NCBI GenBank assembly: GCA_963976875.1
Contig: CAXBML010000003.1
Span: 62,001-126,000 of the forward strand
Direction: 5' to 3'
DNA from: Berkiella_A sp963976875
Lineage (GTDB): Bacteria > Pseudomonadota > Gammaproteobacteria > Berkiellales > Berkiellaceae
DNA length: 64,000 bases
Below, piece by piece: positions 7,666 to 17,344 of the stretch. Numbering within the stretch: the stretch's first letter is position 1; each line of letters opens with the position of its first letter. Position numbers and translations under genes: made by a program. Below the pieces are notes generated by a model, which did not search any database, was not told the DNA's origin, and worked only from the letters and a program-made list of their open reading frames with translations.

Positions 7666-9762
7666 ATGGAAAATGCACTGCCATCAAATGGATTTAAGAG
7701 TTTTACAGATTTTGGATTAGGGATACCACTATTTATTATCATGCTATTGGCCATGATGATATTACCCTTGCCTCCATTTCTTTTAGATATTTTGTTTACT
7801 TTTAATATCACGTTATCTCTTGTTGTACTCTTGGCGGGAACCTATTCATCTCGCCCTTTAGATTTTAGTGTGTTTCCAACTATTCTTTTGGTAACCACCC
7901 TAATGCGTTTGGCGCTCAATATTGCCTCGACTCGGATTGTCCTATTGGAAGGTCATACTGGGACTGATGCGGTCGGTCAAGTGATCAAATCTTTTGGAGA
8001 AGTTGTTATTGGCGGGAACTATGCCGTCGGTATGGTGGTATTTTTAATTGTGGTGATTATTAATTTTGTTGTTGTCACAAAAGGGGGCGGGAGAATTTCA
8101 GAAGTGAGTGCCAGATTCACTTTAGACTCAATGCCAGGTAAACAAATGGCAATTGATGCTGATTTGAATGCAGGTATTATTAACCAAGATGAGGCAAAAG
8201 AAAGAAGAGAAGAAGTGGCTCAAGAGGCTGACTTTTACGGCTCTATGGATGGTGCCAGCAAATTTGTTCGTGGTGATGCCATAGCGGGTATATTGATTTT
8301 GTTAATCAATGTTATTGGTGGTTTTGCGATTGGTATTTTTCAACATGATTTATCAGCTGGTGAAGCGGCCAGAGTTTATATGTTGCTTTCTATCGGGGAT
8401 GGTCTAGTCGCCCAAATACCCTCTATTTTATTATCAACAGCTGCTGCGATTATGGTAACACGGGTTTCCTCCAGTCATGATGTTGGGTTATTAGTTAAAC
8501 AACAATTATTTAAACAAAATAAAGTCTTAATCATCGCTGGTGCCGTTTTATTTATATTGGGTGTTATACCCGGCATGCCACATTTTATATTTTTATCTAT
8601 CGGAAGCATTTTGTGTGGCGCAGCATACTACCTTCATCAAAGAGATAATTTGGCTGTTGATGATAACCCACAAGTAACCAAAAAAGAAGATGAGCCGGGC
8701 ACTGATGTTATAGATGAAAAAGAAGTCAGTTGGGATGATGTTTCAAATGAGGATCCAATCAGTTTAGAGGTCGGGTATAAAATTATTCCTTTGGTAGAGG
8801 AATCTACTGGGGCTGAGTTAATGGGGCGTATTAAAGGCGTTAGACGGAAACTGTCTCAAGAACTGGGTTTTTTGGTGCCGTCCGTTCATATTAGAGACGA
8901 TTTGAACCTTCAACCATCACAATATCGTATTTCCATGATGGGGGTTGTCATGGGAGAATTCCACGTTCACTTAGATAAAGAGCTCGCTATCTCATCTGGT
9001 AAAATATTCAGCAAGATTGAAGGTATCGAAACAAAAGATCCTGCGTTTGGCTTAGATGCTATTTGGATTGATGCGAGTGAGAAAGAGCAGGCTCAAACCA
9101 AAGGCTATACAGTTGTTGATCCATCCACTGTGATAGCAACACATTTATCTCAAATTATTCAAGACCATGCGCATGAAATCTTGGGTTACGACGAGGCGCA
9201 AAAAATATTAGAGCGTTTAGGACAAGCTTATCCTAAATTAATCGAAGACTTGATACCAGACAAATTACAGTTATCTATTTTAGTCAAAGTTTTCCAAAAT
9301 CTATTAAAAGAGCATATTCCATTGCGTGATGCAAGGTCCATTGTCGAAACTTTGTCATCTCAATCTAACCTTAGTCAAGATCCTGCCGTTTTAACTGAAG
9401 CGGTCAGAACACAGTTAGGTAGGTTAATTGTGCAGCAGCTGGTGGGTTCTTCTAACGAACTCCCTGTCATTACCTTGGATCCAAACTTGGAACAGATATT
9501 GCAAAAAGGATTACAAACAGGAACAGATAGTCAAGTGGTGGAGCCGATGTTATTAAAGCAGATCCAAACATCCATTGTTAATTATGCGCAAGATCAAGTC
9601 GCAATGGGTAATCCCGTTATCTTACTCGTGAATAACAATATTAGGCCCTTCTTAAGCCGTTTGCTCAGACCAAGCGTTCAGGAGTTATCTGTTTTGGCAT
9701 TTAATGAAATCCCTGATGATAAACAAATTACAGTTGTATCAACATTAGGAAACTCAGCATGA
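7666..9762 (+). CDS. flhA: FlhA flagellar export channel/receptor protein
   Basis: The 698-residue protein has the full FlhA layout. Eight N-terminal membrane segments include the FHIPEP-family core (RPLDFSVFPTILLVTTLMRLALNIASTRIVLL and GRISEVSARFTLDSMPGKQMAIDADLNAG). A linker and a four-subdomain cytoplasmic part follow from about residue 350. FlhA forms the nonameric ring that receives chaperone-substrate complexes. flhF starts four bases before its stop (ATGA overlap). Confidence 0.98.
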   Translation: MENALPSNGFKSFTDFGLGIPLFIIMLLAMMILPLPPFLLDILFTFNITLSLVVLLAGTYSSRPLDFSVFPTILLVTTLMRLALNIASTRIVLLEGHTGTDAVGQVIKSFGEVVIGGNYAVGMVVFLIVVIINFVVVTKGGGRISEVSARFTLDSMPGKQMAIDADLNAGIINQDEAKERREEVAQEADFYGSMDGASKFVRGDAIAGILILLINVIGGFAIGIFQHDLSAGEAARVYMLLSIGDGLVAQIPSILLSTAAAIMVTRVSSSHDVGLLVKQQLFKQNKVLIIAGAVLFILGVIPGMPHFIFLSIGSILCGAAYYLHQRDNLAVDDNPQVTKKEDEPGTDVIDEKEVSWDDVSNEDPISLEVGYKIIPLVEESTGAELMGRIKGVRRKLSQELGFLVPSVHIRDDLNLQPSQYRISMMGVVMGEFHVHLDKELAISSGKIFSKIEGIETKDPAFGLDAIWIDASEKEQAQTKGYTVVDPSTVIATHLSQIIQDHAHEILGYDEAQKILERLGQAYPKLIEDLIPDKLQLSILVKVFQNLLKEHIPLRDARSIVETLSSQSNLSQDPAVLTEAVRTQLGRLIVQQLVGSSNELPVITLDPNLEQILQKGLQTGTDSQVVEPMLLKQIQTSIVNYAQDQVAMGNPVILLVNNNIRPFLSRLLRPSVQELSVLAFNEIPDDKQITVVSTLGNSA

Positions 9763-11093
9763 CAAATACTTCTTTTCAAGTAAAAAAATTTATAGCAGAT
9801 GATATTGCGACAGCTTTTCAAATGGTCAAAAAAGAGCTGGGTACAAACGCTGTCATTTTATCCAACGATGAAATTGATGGCAAGATACATGTTCTGGCGT
9901 CTCCTCAGGAGCACGCTACGGACAAGGGTCAAACTCAGTTTCAAGAGCATGCCAATCAAACGGCTACCGCTTTGTTGCAGCTAAAACGTGAAAAAGCGAA
10001 CAAAATACCAGAGGTGAACCCTTACCATTACCCACATACACCCCAGGGGTTACAACCTAGCAAACAAAAATCATTTACTGACACTGTTATTTCATCTTCA
10101 ATGGGAACGAACCCTGAATTAAATAGTGATACAGTTCATGACTTAAGAGCAGAAATGATGTCAATACGAAAAATGATGTCAGCAAATTATGCCACCCAAT
10201 GTTGGGAGCACTACCAACAGGAAAGTATTAACCAATCCATCATCTATAAAAAACTTTTGTCAATTGGTTTCGAAGCAAAAATAATTGATGGCTTAATTCA
10301 AGAAATTCCAGAAGAAGCTAATTTTGATGAAGCGTGGGTTATGGTGCTGAATGCGCTCGTTCAAAAAATAAGGCTGTACAAAGATAATAGAACTTCACGC
10401 CGTATTAACTTAACAATGGGGCCATCTGGTTCTGGTAAGACCACCATGTTAGCGAAGCACTTGATGCAACATATAACGGATGACAATGCGCACCAATACG
10501 CAATAATATTTGTCAACCAAAATAAACTGACAACGGTACATGAAGCCCAAACATTTCAGAATATTTTTAACGTTTCTTGTTATTATGTTGAAACAATTGA
10601 AGAGTTAGATAAAGCGTATGCGCTATGTGATGATAAGAAAAAAATATTTATTGACTTGCCTGCGGTTGATTTAATCAACCCAGGTAACAATTTCTTTTTA
10701 GATTTCCTGCAGGCACATCAAGAAGAATCTGCTTTATTTTCTGTTTTGCCTTCTAATACAGATAGTTGCTATTTAAAGCTATTAGATGAATGCATTGTCG
10801 GATGTGAAATGAGCGCAATTTCTGTTACTAAAATAGATGAATATGAAAATTATTCGCCTGCTATTAACTACGCAATTTCAAAAAGTATTCCTATTGCCTA
10901 TTTAAACCTTAATCCTGAATTAACTGAGCCGCTTATACACGCGCAATGCTCAATTATTATGAAAGACTTATTAGTGTTTTTAAATAAACAAAATTTAAAT
11001 CAAAGTGCTATTGACGAAAAAATGGCCAATTATTTAATGGAGAAATCTACCAATGAGCCTGAATCAGAAAAAGAATCAAGGCAATCAGCATAA
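9759..11093 (+). CDS. flhF: FlhF SRP-like GTPase for polar flagellum placement (divergent)
   Basis: The 444-residue protein has the FlhF N-terminal B domain (VKKFIADDIATAFQMVKKELG), a helical N domain and a C-terminal GTPase-like domain. The P-loop GPSGSGKTT lies near residues 220-228 and the G4 motif TKID is present. The expected G3 motif DTAGR is replaced by IDLPAVD, so GTP hydrolysis may be weak or altered. FlhF sets the polar site and number of flagella with FlhG. Its end overlaps flhG by 41 bases. Confidence 0.92.
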   Translation: MTNTSFQVKKFIADDIATAFQMVKKELGTNAVILSNDEIDGKIHVLASPQEHATDKGQTQFQEHANQTATALLQLKREKANKIPEVNPYHYPHTPQGLQPSKQKSFTDTVISSSMGTNPELNSDTVHDLRAEMMSIRKMMSANYATQCWEHYQQESINQSIIYKKLLSIGFEAKIIDGLIQEIPEEANFDEAWVMVLNALVQKIRLYKDNRTSRRINLTMGPSGSGKTTMLAKHLMQHITDDNAHQYAIIFVNQNKLTTVHEAQTFQNIFNVSCYYVETIEELDKAYALCDDKKKIFIDLPAVDLINPGNNFFLDFLQAHQEESALFSVLPSNTDSCYLKLLDECIVGCEMSAISVTKIDEYENYSPAINYAISKSIPIAYLNLNPELTEPLIHAQCSIIMKDLLVFLNKQNLNQSAIDEKMANYLMEKSTNEPESEKESRQSA

Positions 11094-11913
11094 ACAAGTT
11101 ATTGCTATTACCGGTGGTAAGGGTGGCGTTGGTAAAACGAACACAGCCATTAATATAGCGATCAATCAAGCGATGGCTGGTGAACGTGTGTATTTGTTAG
11201 ATGCTGATTTTGGTTTATCGAATATAGATGTCGCTTTAAACTTAAAAGCGAAAAAAAACCTGGCGAATGTCATTGATGGTGAATGTGATATTCGAGATAT
11301 TATATTGAGTGGTCCTTTTGGAGTGAATATTATTCCGGGTGCTTGTGGCAACCAAAAACTCGTTCAAATGAAAGCTATGGAATATGTTGGTTTGATTGAT
11401 GGTTTTAATGATTTAAGCAAAGATGTAGATAGTTTTATTATTGATACAGCTGCCGGAATCTCCGATATGGTGATAAGACTATCTTTAGCGGCTAATGAAA
11501 TTATTGTTGTGATTAACAATGAACCAACATCTTTGATGGATGCTTATGGATTGATAAAAATTTTAAACGCACAGCATCAAGTAAAAAGGCTAAAAATCAT
11601 TGTGAATATGTCTAGTAGTTTAACTGAGTCATTGGAAATATTTGCTAAGCTAACCAATGTGGCTGATAAATATTTAAACGTGGCATTGCACTTTTTGGGA
11701 TGGATTCCAAATGATGAATATGTCAAAAAATCGATTTGTCAGCAAAGATCATTGATGGAATTATATCCTAATTCAAAAGCTGCTCAGCATTACAGGGAGA
11801 TAGCCTTAAAGTTAATTAAATCTAGAAAAGTAAATAAACTTGAAGGCAATGCAATGCAGATATTTGTTGAGGACATTATAAGACCACCATCTTTTATTGA
11901 GGTTGACTTATGA
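11053..11913 (+). CDS. flhG: FlhG/FleN MinD-like ATPase, flagellar number regulator
   Basis: The 286-residue protein has the deviant Walker A motif GGKGGVGKT near residues 21-29, LLDADFGLSNIDVAL and an IIDTAAG Walker B region, typical of MinD/ParA-like FlhG (FleN). FlhG restrains FlhF and the FleQ regulator so that only one polar flagellum is built. Its C-terminal amphipathic tail is present. It overlaps flhF at the start and fliA at the end (ATGA). Confidence 0.96.
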   Translation: MSLNQKKNQGNQHKQVIAITGGKGGVGKTNTAINIAINQAMAGERVYLLDADFGLSNIDVALNLKAKKNLANVIDGECDIRDIILSGPFGVNIIPGACGNQKLVQMKAMEYVGLIDGFNDLSKDVDSFIIDTAAGISDMVIRLSLAANEIIVVINNEPTSLMDAYGLIKILNAQHQVKRLKIIVNMSSSLTESLEIFAKLTNVADKYLNVALHFLGWIPNDEYVKKSICQQRSLMELYPNSKAAQHYREIALKLIKSRKVNKLEGNAMQIFVEDIIRPPSFIEVDL

Positions 11914-12626
11914 GTGGTGCGAAAGCCTATCAAACAGTATATGTAGCAAATGACAGTTTAGTACAAGAGCATGCTCCGCTGGTAAAAAAAATAGCCCATC
12001 ATTTGTTAGCGAGATTGCCAGCGTCCGTCCAAGTAGATGATTTGATTCAAGCCGGGATGATTGGCTTAATAGAAGCAGCACGGAATTTCGATTCAACCAA
12101 AGGCGCTGCTTTTACAACTTATGCCGGGATTCGGATTAGAGGCGCAATTCTAGATGAGCTAAGACGTGAAAACTGGGCACCACGATCGGTGCATAAGAAC
12201 ATGAAACGTTTAGCCATCGCCGTGAGACATGTTGAAAATAACACGGGTCGTGATGCGAAAAATCACGAAGTCGCAAAGCATTTAGGTATATCTTTAACAG
12301 AATATCACCAGGTGTTACAAGATTTAAATAATGCCAAAATATTTGCTTTTGAAGACTTAGGTTTAAGTGATGACTATATCACCAATAATCAGAGCAATAT
12401 GCCCAATCCTTATGAAGGCATGCAAACAGATGATTTTAAAGAAAAATTAGCTAAAGAAATTCAAGAATTGCCTTATAAAGAAAAGCTTGTTTTGGCTTTG
12501 TACTATGATGAAGAATTAAATTTAAGAGAAGTAGGCGAAGTGTTGGGCGTGAGTGAATCAAGGATCAGTCAAATTCATAGTCAGGCTATGGTTCGGTTAC
12601 AAGCCAGACTCTCTAAGTGGAAGTAA
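11910..12626 (+). CDS. fliA: FliA sigma-28 RNA polymerase factor
   Basis: The 238-residue sigma factor has region 2 (LIQAGMIGLIEAARNFDSTKGAAFTTYAGIRIRGAILDELR), region 3 and region 4 (LNLREVGEVLGVSESRISQIHSQAMVRL), in the FliA pattern. It directs late flagellar genes such as flagellin and motor genes. Start ATG overlaps the flhG stop. No cheY/cheZ/cheA follows; the motC gene begins 31 bases after its stop. Confidence 0.97.
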   Translation: MSGAKAYQTVYVANDSLVQEHAPLVKKIAHHLLARLPASVQVDDLIQAGMIGLIEAARNFDSTKGAAFTTYAGIRIRGAILDELRRENWAPRSVHKNMKRLAIAVRHVENNTGRDAKNHEVAKHLGISLTEYHQVLQDLNNAKIFAFEDLGLSDDYITNNQSNMPNPYEGMQTDDFKEKLAKEIQELPYKEKLVLALYYDEELNLREVGEVLGVSESRISQIHSQAMVRLQARLSKWK

Positions 12627-12657
12627 AATCAATACAATACAACATGGAATAGTATAA

Positions 12658-13404
12658 ATGGATTCTTTAAGTGTCATTGGTTTTTTAATTGCCATAACAG
12701 CCATACTCGGTGGACAATATCTTGAGGGCGGTCACTTAATGGTTTTGTTCAACGGACCTGCTGCCATTATTGTCTTGGGGGGCACTATTGGGGCTGTCTT
12801 ATTAGAGACACCCATGCAAATTTTTAAACGCTCTATAGCTTTACTACCATGGGTTTTATTCCCACCCGACAAAAAAGCATTCAAACAAATCAAAAGTTTC
12901 GTTCATTGGGGTATATTATCCCGCAACGAAGGTGTTTTGGCTTTAGAGCGGTATATCAGAAATCCTGATACAACACCCGTTGCACAAAAAGGCCTTCAGC
13001 TGATTATTGATGGCTTAAGTAGCGATAAAATCAGAGATATATTGCAACAAGAGTCTGAAATGAAAGAAACAGGCAATTTGGTCGCGGCAAAAATGTATGA
13101 AAGCATGGGTGGGTATAGTCCGACCATAGGTATTATTGGTGCTGTATTAGGCTTGATTCATGTATTAGGTAATTTGAGCGATCCAGAGGCATTGGGGCCA
13201 GGTATCGCCGTTGCTTTTGTGGCGACTATTTATGGTGTTGGTTTCGCTAATATAGTATGCATCCCAATTGGGAAGAAAATAAAAAATATTATATTTCAAC
13301 AAACAATGTACGATGAAATGATTATTGATGGTATATGTGCTTTAGCAGAGGGCGAACATCCGCAAGCCATTGAATATAAATTACGTGCTTATTTGGATAT
13401 ATAG
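12658..13404 (+). CDS. motC: MotA/MotC-type flagellar stator protein
   Basis: The 248-residue protein has four membrane helices and the MotA/PomA C-terminal region SPTIGIIGAVLGLIHVLGNL followed by GPGIAVAFVATIYGVGFANIV. The start resembles the MotC/MotP group (MDSLSVIGFLIAITAILGGQYLEGG). It forms the ion channel with the downstream MotD-like protein and pushes on FliG. The next gene starts five bases after its stop. Confidence 0.93.
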   Translation: MDSLSVIGFLIAITAILGGQYLEGGHLMVLFNGPAAIIVLGGTIGAVLLETPMQIFKRSIALLPWVLFPPDKKAFKQIKSFVHWGILSRNEGVLALERYIRNPDTTPVAQKGLQLIIDGLSSDKIRDILQQESEMKETGNLVAAKMYESMGGYSPTIGIIGAVLGLIHVLGNLSDPEALGPGIAVAFVATIYGVGFANIVCIPIGKKIKNIIFQQTMYDEMIIDGICALAEGEHPQAIEYKLRAYLDI

Positions 13405-13409
13405 TTTAT

Positions 13410-14354
13410 ATGCGTAAGAAAAAGAAATTTGCAAATAGAATGAGACATGAAGAAGATAATGCTGACAGGTGGGTTATATCTTATGCTGATTTTATTACAT
13501 TGCTGTTCGCTTTTTTTGTTACGCTATATGCCACATCCAGTGTGAATGAAGGTCGATATAATGTGGTGGCTGATTCTCTTGGGTTAGCATTCTTAGATGT
13601 GCCACAACTATCTTATCCTGTGCGTTCCAGTAAAGTGGCCATACAAGAGCCTATAAACTCAACTGAACCCAATGGTAAAACAGGATTTGGCGCATTGACA
13701 CCACATTTTTTAACGCGACCCACCTACTTTGAAATGACCCCCGATATTCGTGATGAATTGGGTCAAATGGCATCTAACGGATTAATGGAAATAGAAGAGA
13801 CAAAGCAGTGGCTTGAGATATCACTTAATACAAAAGTCTTATTTGCAAGTGGTAGTGCAAAATTATTGCCTGAAGCAGCAGCTATACTAAAGCCGCTGGC
13901 AACTATTTTTCAAAAATTAACAGCCCCTATTCAGGTAGAGGGGTTTACTGATTCAGTGCCCATTGAGAATGAAATCTTCCCATCGAACTGGGAGTTGTCG
14001 TCAGCGAGAGCCGCTGCGGTTGTCCGACAGTTTGTTGCGTTAGAATTACCTGCCAGTCAATTTGTCGTGGTCGGTTATGGCAAGAATTTTCCGATAGCCT
14101 CTAACAAAACACAAGTGGGTCGTGAAATAAATCGGCGTGTTGTCATGGTGATTGCCAAAAGTCAACGGGTACAGAGATTAGTGAATAACACGTTCGTAGA
14201 AAAGGAGAGGCCACTCACACAGGCTGAAAAACGTAAAAAGTTGATTGACAATCAACCGCGTTCGCTCGAGAAGTTTAGAACCCCAGATGGTCGGGTTCGT
14301 TATACGACTTTGCCAGAACGAAAATCTAAAAAAAATCGGGTAGAAACAGAATAA
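13410..14354 (+). CDS. motD: MotB/MotD-type flagellar stator protein
   Basis: The 314-residue protein has a basic cytoplasmic N-terminus, one membrane helix with SYADFITLLFAFFVTLYA, whose Asp is the ion-binding residue, a periplasmic linker and an OmpA-like peptidoglycan-binding domain (about residues 140-250). A basic, extended C-terminal tail of about 60 residues follows and is longer than in E. coli MotB. It pairs with the adjacent MotC-like protein. Confidence 0.93.
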   Translation: MRKKKKFANRMRHEEDNADRWVISYADFITLLFAFFVTLYATSSVNEGRYNVVADSLGLAFLDVPQLSYPVRSSKVAIQEPINSTEPNGKTGFGALTPHFLTRPTYFEMTPDIRDELGQMASNGLMEIEETKQWLEISLNTKVLFASGSAKLLPEAAAILKPLATIFQKLTAPIQVEGFTDSVPIENEIFPSNWELSSARAAAVVRQFVALELPASQFVVVGYGKNFPIASNKTQVGREINRRVVMVIAKSQRVQRLVNNTFVEKERPLTQAEKRKKLIDNQPRSLEKFRTPDGRVRYTTLPERKSKKNRVETE

Positions 14355-14369
14355 ACTAAAGGTGACAAC

Positions 14370-14804
14370 ATGGATGCAACAATACTAGTTTGGGGATTTA
14401 TAGGGCTAACCGGTTCAACCCTTATCGGTGCAATTTCAGTATCAGTGTATACATTAAATAAACTCAAGCGATTATCCGTTGGCCTTGACGCTGTTCGTTT
14501 AGAGCAAGATGTGTCTGATAATAAATTTAAGCAAGCAACAAATTCTATTACGCATATGGGAAAAAGAATTTTAGGTTTAGAGTCAGATATAAAAAACCTG
14601 AATGAAAAAAGCAAAGTAAGAGAACAGCAAGCGCAACATAAATCGCAACAACAATCAAGTCATTTTGGTTCAGGTCATTATCACCAAGCTAGGAAAATTG
14701 TAGACTTAGGTGGTAATGAGTCAGATCTGGTGCAAGATTGTGGTTTGACACGCATTGAAGCCCAAATGATAAAAGTGTTACAGTCAAAAAACAAAGCGTC
14801 ATAG
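14370..14804 (+). CDS. DUF2802 family protein of the flagellar locus
   Basis: The 144-residue protein has an N-terminal membrane anchor, a coiled-coil middle part and a C-terminal DUF2802 domain (YHQARKIVDLGGNESDLVQDCGLTRIEAQMI). In Pseudomonas-type loci such a gene closes the che/mot cluster after motD and cheW; here it directly follows motD. Function is unknown. It is probably the last gene of the flagellar transcript. Confidence 0.85.
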   Translation: MDATILVWGFIGLTGSTLIGAISVSVYTLNKLKRLSVGLDAVRLEQDVSDNKFKQATNSITHMGKRILGLESDIKNLNEKSKVREQQAQHKSQQQSSHFGSGHYHQARKIVDLGGNESDLVQDCGLTRIEAQMIKVLQSKNKAS

Positions 14805-14954
14805 TTTTATTCGGAAAAACGGCTTGCTGTTTGATAATTCTATTTTATTATTAATTTAGGCCTGCCATACCGTTCATCAGAAAAAATTGACAAGAACAAG
14901 TTATCACATTAGCCTGCTTACCTCTGATATATTCAAAATAACACCATAAAGAAT

Positions 14955-16484
14955 ATGCTCAATCCTATAAAATTCATTCAGAAGATTTTTCGGTACATCC
15001 CTGGATATTCTTGGTTGGAAAGCCAAATAAAAGTTAAATCTGTACTGACTTCATTTTTGACTTTATGTGCATTGGGTTTTGTTCCCGGTGCCTGGTTTAT
15101 AGGCGTACCCATTTTAAGCTTGTATGGCTTATACCATATAAAGTCCATTACGAGAGCCACCAAGTCGACTTTTTTTTCCGCTATACGCTTTCAGCAAAAC
15201 TTTAGCCGAGCCTCAGGTGCTTTAATCGGCGATATTGCAACAAATCGAACTGCTGCTCTGATCAGAGGGGGGGTTGCATTATTGATGCTATTTTCTATAC
15301 CCATGCCCTTTTGTTTTTTGGGCTTATATGGATTATTTCGCTATCCTGCCTCACAATGGAAAACAATATTTCAGCAACGCTTAGAAAAACTATATCAATT
15401 TAGTCGAGGGCTTGCTGAGGGTGTGCATTCTCGAACCACTTTTTATAAACGTTTGAATATTGCTTTAATATCTGCGCCCATATTGGCCGCGCTAATTTAT
15501 TATCAGGGCGGCTTGTTTGTATTTAATTTGGCATTATCTTTGGTGCAGTATGCTGCAATATTTGTCGGGTTCTCGGCTTTTTTCAAAGATTTGGGCGCTG
15601 CTTTAAAGCAACCTATTAAGAGCTTTTTATCTTATACAGGGCTTATCGTAGGTGCATTTTGGGGCCGTTTTTTAGCCCATACAATCTTTCCAGGTAGAAT
15701 TTACGGTAACATGGGGCCTGCTGTGGGCCATGTTGTACAAACAGGGTTTATGTCATCGATTTTTTCTTCTTTTTTGATGCCCAATAGCTGGTTTGTTGGT
15801 TTTGAAACCGGTTTTGCTTATTTGTTAACCTCTAGAATTTCCTCTTTTTTTAATGGTGTGATGAACAGCGTTTTTTTCAGTTACGATATGCAGTTATATG
15901 GCGATTTTTACGGTACGATAGGGCCAACCTCTTTCCAAATATTTTTGATGATTGCTTTAGGCGCTTTTGTGGGATACAAAATACAGCATGGGTTCGAGTC
16001 TGCGGGGGAGACTTTATATGATGACGCGCAAAAACTCAATCATGCCATTGTGCACCAGCGAGGATTGTTATCTACTTTAAAATGGCATGCGGCCTATGTT
16101 GTGGGTTCCGCCCCTTTATTTTTAGTATCTCCCATTGGCGCTTCATTTTTAAACTTAGCCTCTGGGAATATCTTGTTGGCGCAGAGCTTAATTATGGCGG
16201 CTAGTGCAACTATGATCACGGCTTTATATACCGTTGGGATATCCATGCAACATATTTACTCAAAATTATATCCTGAGAATCCCCGCTCCGTTATTCGCGT
16301 TTTGCCCAGAGCGCCTGCACAAGCAAATAGGGGGGTAATAGATAGTGTTTTAGACGAGCCAAAAACACAGTCAGTGTTACAACAATTCTCTAAAATGGGG
16401 GAAGCAGATGCTATTGGCACTGAACCGTTAGTTATGGATGAAGTCAGTACAAATCCAAGTACAACATCTAGAAGTCGTCTCTAA
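14955..16484 (+). CDS. Unknown polytopic membrane protein
   Basis: The 509-residue protein is not recognised. It shows roughly eight to ten hydrophobic segments, many Gly/Phe/Ser, and an about 60-residue hydrophilic C-terminal tail rich in Ser/Thr with acidic residues, ending SRSRL. No signal peptide or catalytic motif is visible. The tail and its place in an accessory zone beside an ankyrin-like gene would be compatible with a Dot/Icm substrate inserted in host membranes, but that is conjecture. A TTGACA at 14887 could be a -35 box; its -10 is weak. Confidence 0.75.
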   Translation: MLNPIKFIQKIFRYIPGYSWLESQIKVKSVLTSFLTLCALGFVPGAWFIGVPILSLYGLYHIKSITRATKSTFFSAIRFQQNFSRASGALIGDIATNRTAALIRGGVALLMLFSIPMPFCFLGLYGLFRYPASQWKTIFQQRLEKLYQFSRGLAEGVHSRTTFYKRLNIALISAPILAALIYYQGGLFVFNLALSLVQYAAIFVGFSAFFKDLGAALKQPIKSFLSYTGLIVGAFWGRFLAHTIFPGRIYGNMGPAVGHVVQTGFMSSIFSSFLMPNSWFVGFETGFAYLLTSRISSFFNGVMNSVFFSYDMQLYGDFYGTIGPTSFQIFLMIALGAFVGYKIQHGFESAGETLYDDAQKLNHAIVHQRGLLSTLKWHAAYVVGSAPLFLVSPIGASFLNLASGNILLAQSLIMAASATMITALYTVGISMQHIYSKLYPENPRSVIRVLPRAPAQANRGVIDSVLDEPKTQSVLQQFSKMGEADAIGTEPLVMDEVSTNPSTTSRSRL

Positions 16485-16573
16485 TAACAGTATATACACT
16501 TGATGTTAAAAAAATAGTTGGTATAGTAACTCCATCTCTCAGACTATGTTTTTTACCTTTCAAGGCTTTTATT

Positions 16574-17284
16574 ATGCTATTTCGATTTATCAATCGTGTT
16601 TTAAACGAAAAGCGTCCAGCACATCTTGCGGTTTTTTCTGAAGATCGTTATTTGTACGCTAAATTAAGTGAGCACTTTAATCAAGGTCGTTTTTTTTCTA
16701 CTACGGACTTGCATGAAAAAAACATCAACGGACAAACAGCGTTGCAATGGTTGGTCAAGCGCTCATTTAATCAAAGCTTAACTTTGTTGATTGAAAATAA
16801 TAGCCTTATAGTACATCAAAAAGATTCAAATGGTCGTAATTTATTTCAGTATGCACTAGAGCTGGGTAAATATAAATTCTGTAACGAGCATTATCAGATA
16901 TTTAGTAACCAAGTTTCTACAGATCATCAGAAAAAAAGAGAAATCAAAATTATACTGGGTAAGCTGAGCAGCAAGATATCTATCATTAGAAATATTGATT
17001 TTATTGGTTTATTGGCTAAGGTTGTTTCTTATAAGCCTAGGAAAAGGGAAGTATGCGTGGACGCTGAATTATTCCCAGTGCACGATAAATTGAAAAAGCT
17101 TATGGCTATCAGTGCAAGCTCTTCTACTGGACTTCGCGCTGAAAAGCAACACATACTGGCTAAGAATGCTTCAATATGTCATGCTTTGTTGGTGAATGTA
17201 TATGCTTTTAGAGGGAAGCAAGACTGCTGCACGTTGTCAGACAAATTTAAGACGGCCGCTAAAAAAGTAAGCGTTATGAGGTAG
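16574..17284 (+). CDS. Ankyrin-repeat-like protein, candidate effector
   Basis: The 236-residue protein contains two recognisable but degenerate ankyrin repeats: NINGQTALQWLVKRSFNQSL (about residues 50-75) and DSNGRNLFQYALELGKY (about 85-110). A basic helical C-terminal half follows. No signal peptide is present. Ankyrin proteins are common Dot/Icm substrates in Legionella and Coxiella; secretion here is inferred only. An AAGG ribosome site precedes the ATG, and a hairpin with a T-rich tail follows the stop. Confidence 0.75.
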   Translation: MLFRFINRVLNEKRPAHLAVFSEDRYLYAKLSEHFNQGRFFSTTDLHEKNINGQTALQWLVKRSFNQSLTLLIENNSLIVHQKDSNGRNLFQYALELGKYKFCNEHYQIFSNQVSTDHQKKREIKIILGKLSSKISIIRNIDFIGLLAKVVSYKPRKREVCVDAELFPVHDKLKKLMAISASSSTGLRAEKQHILAKNASICHALLVNVYAFRGKQDCCTLSDKFKTAAKKVSVMR

Positions 17285-17295
17285 CACAACATGAA

Positions 17296-17330
17296 GGCAG
17301 GCAAGAGTATTTCGCTCTCGCCTTTTCTTT
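17296..17330 (+). terminator. Rho-independent terminator after the ankyrin-like gene
   Basis: GGCAAGAG and CTCTCGCC form an eight-base stem with one A-C mismatch and a seven-base loop, followed by TTTTCTTT. It sits 12 bases after the stop at 17284, between two convergent genes. Confidence 0.7.
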
Positions 17331-17344
17331 GCTAGATTTCTTTA

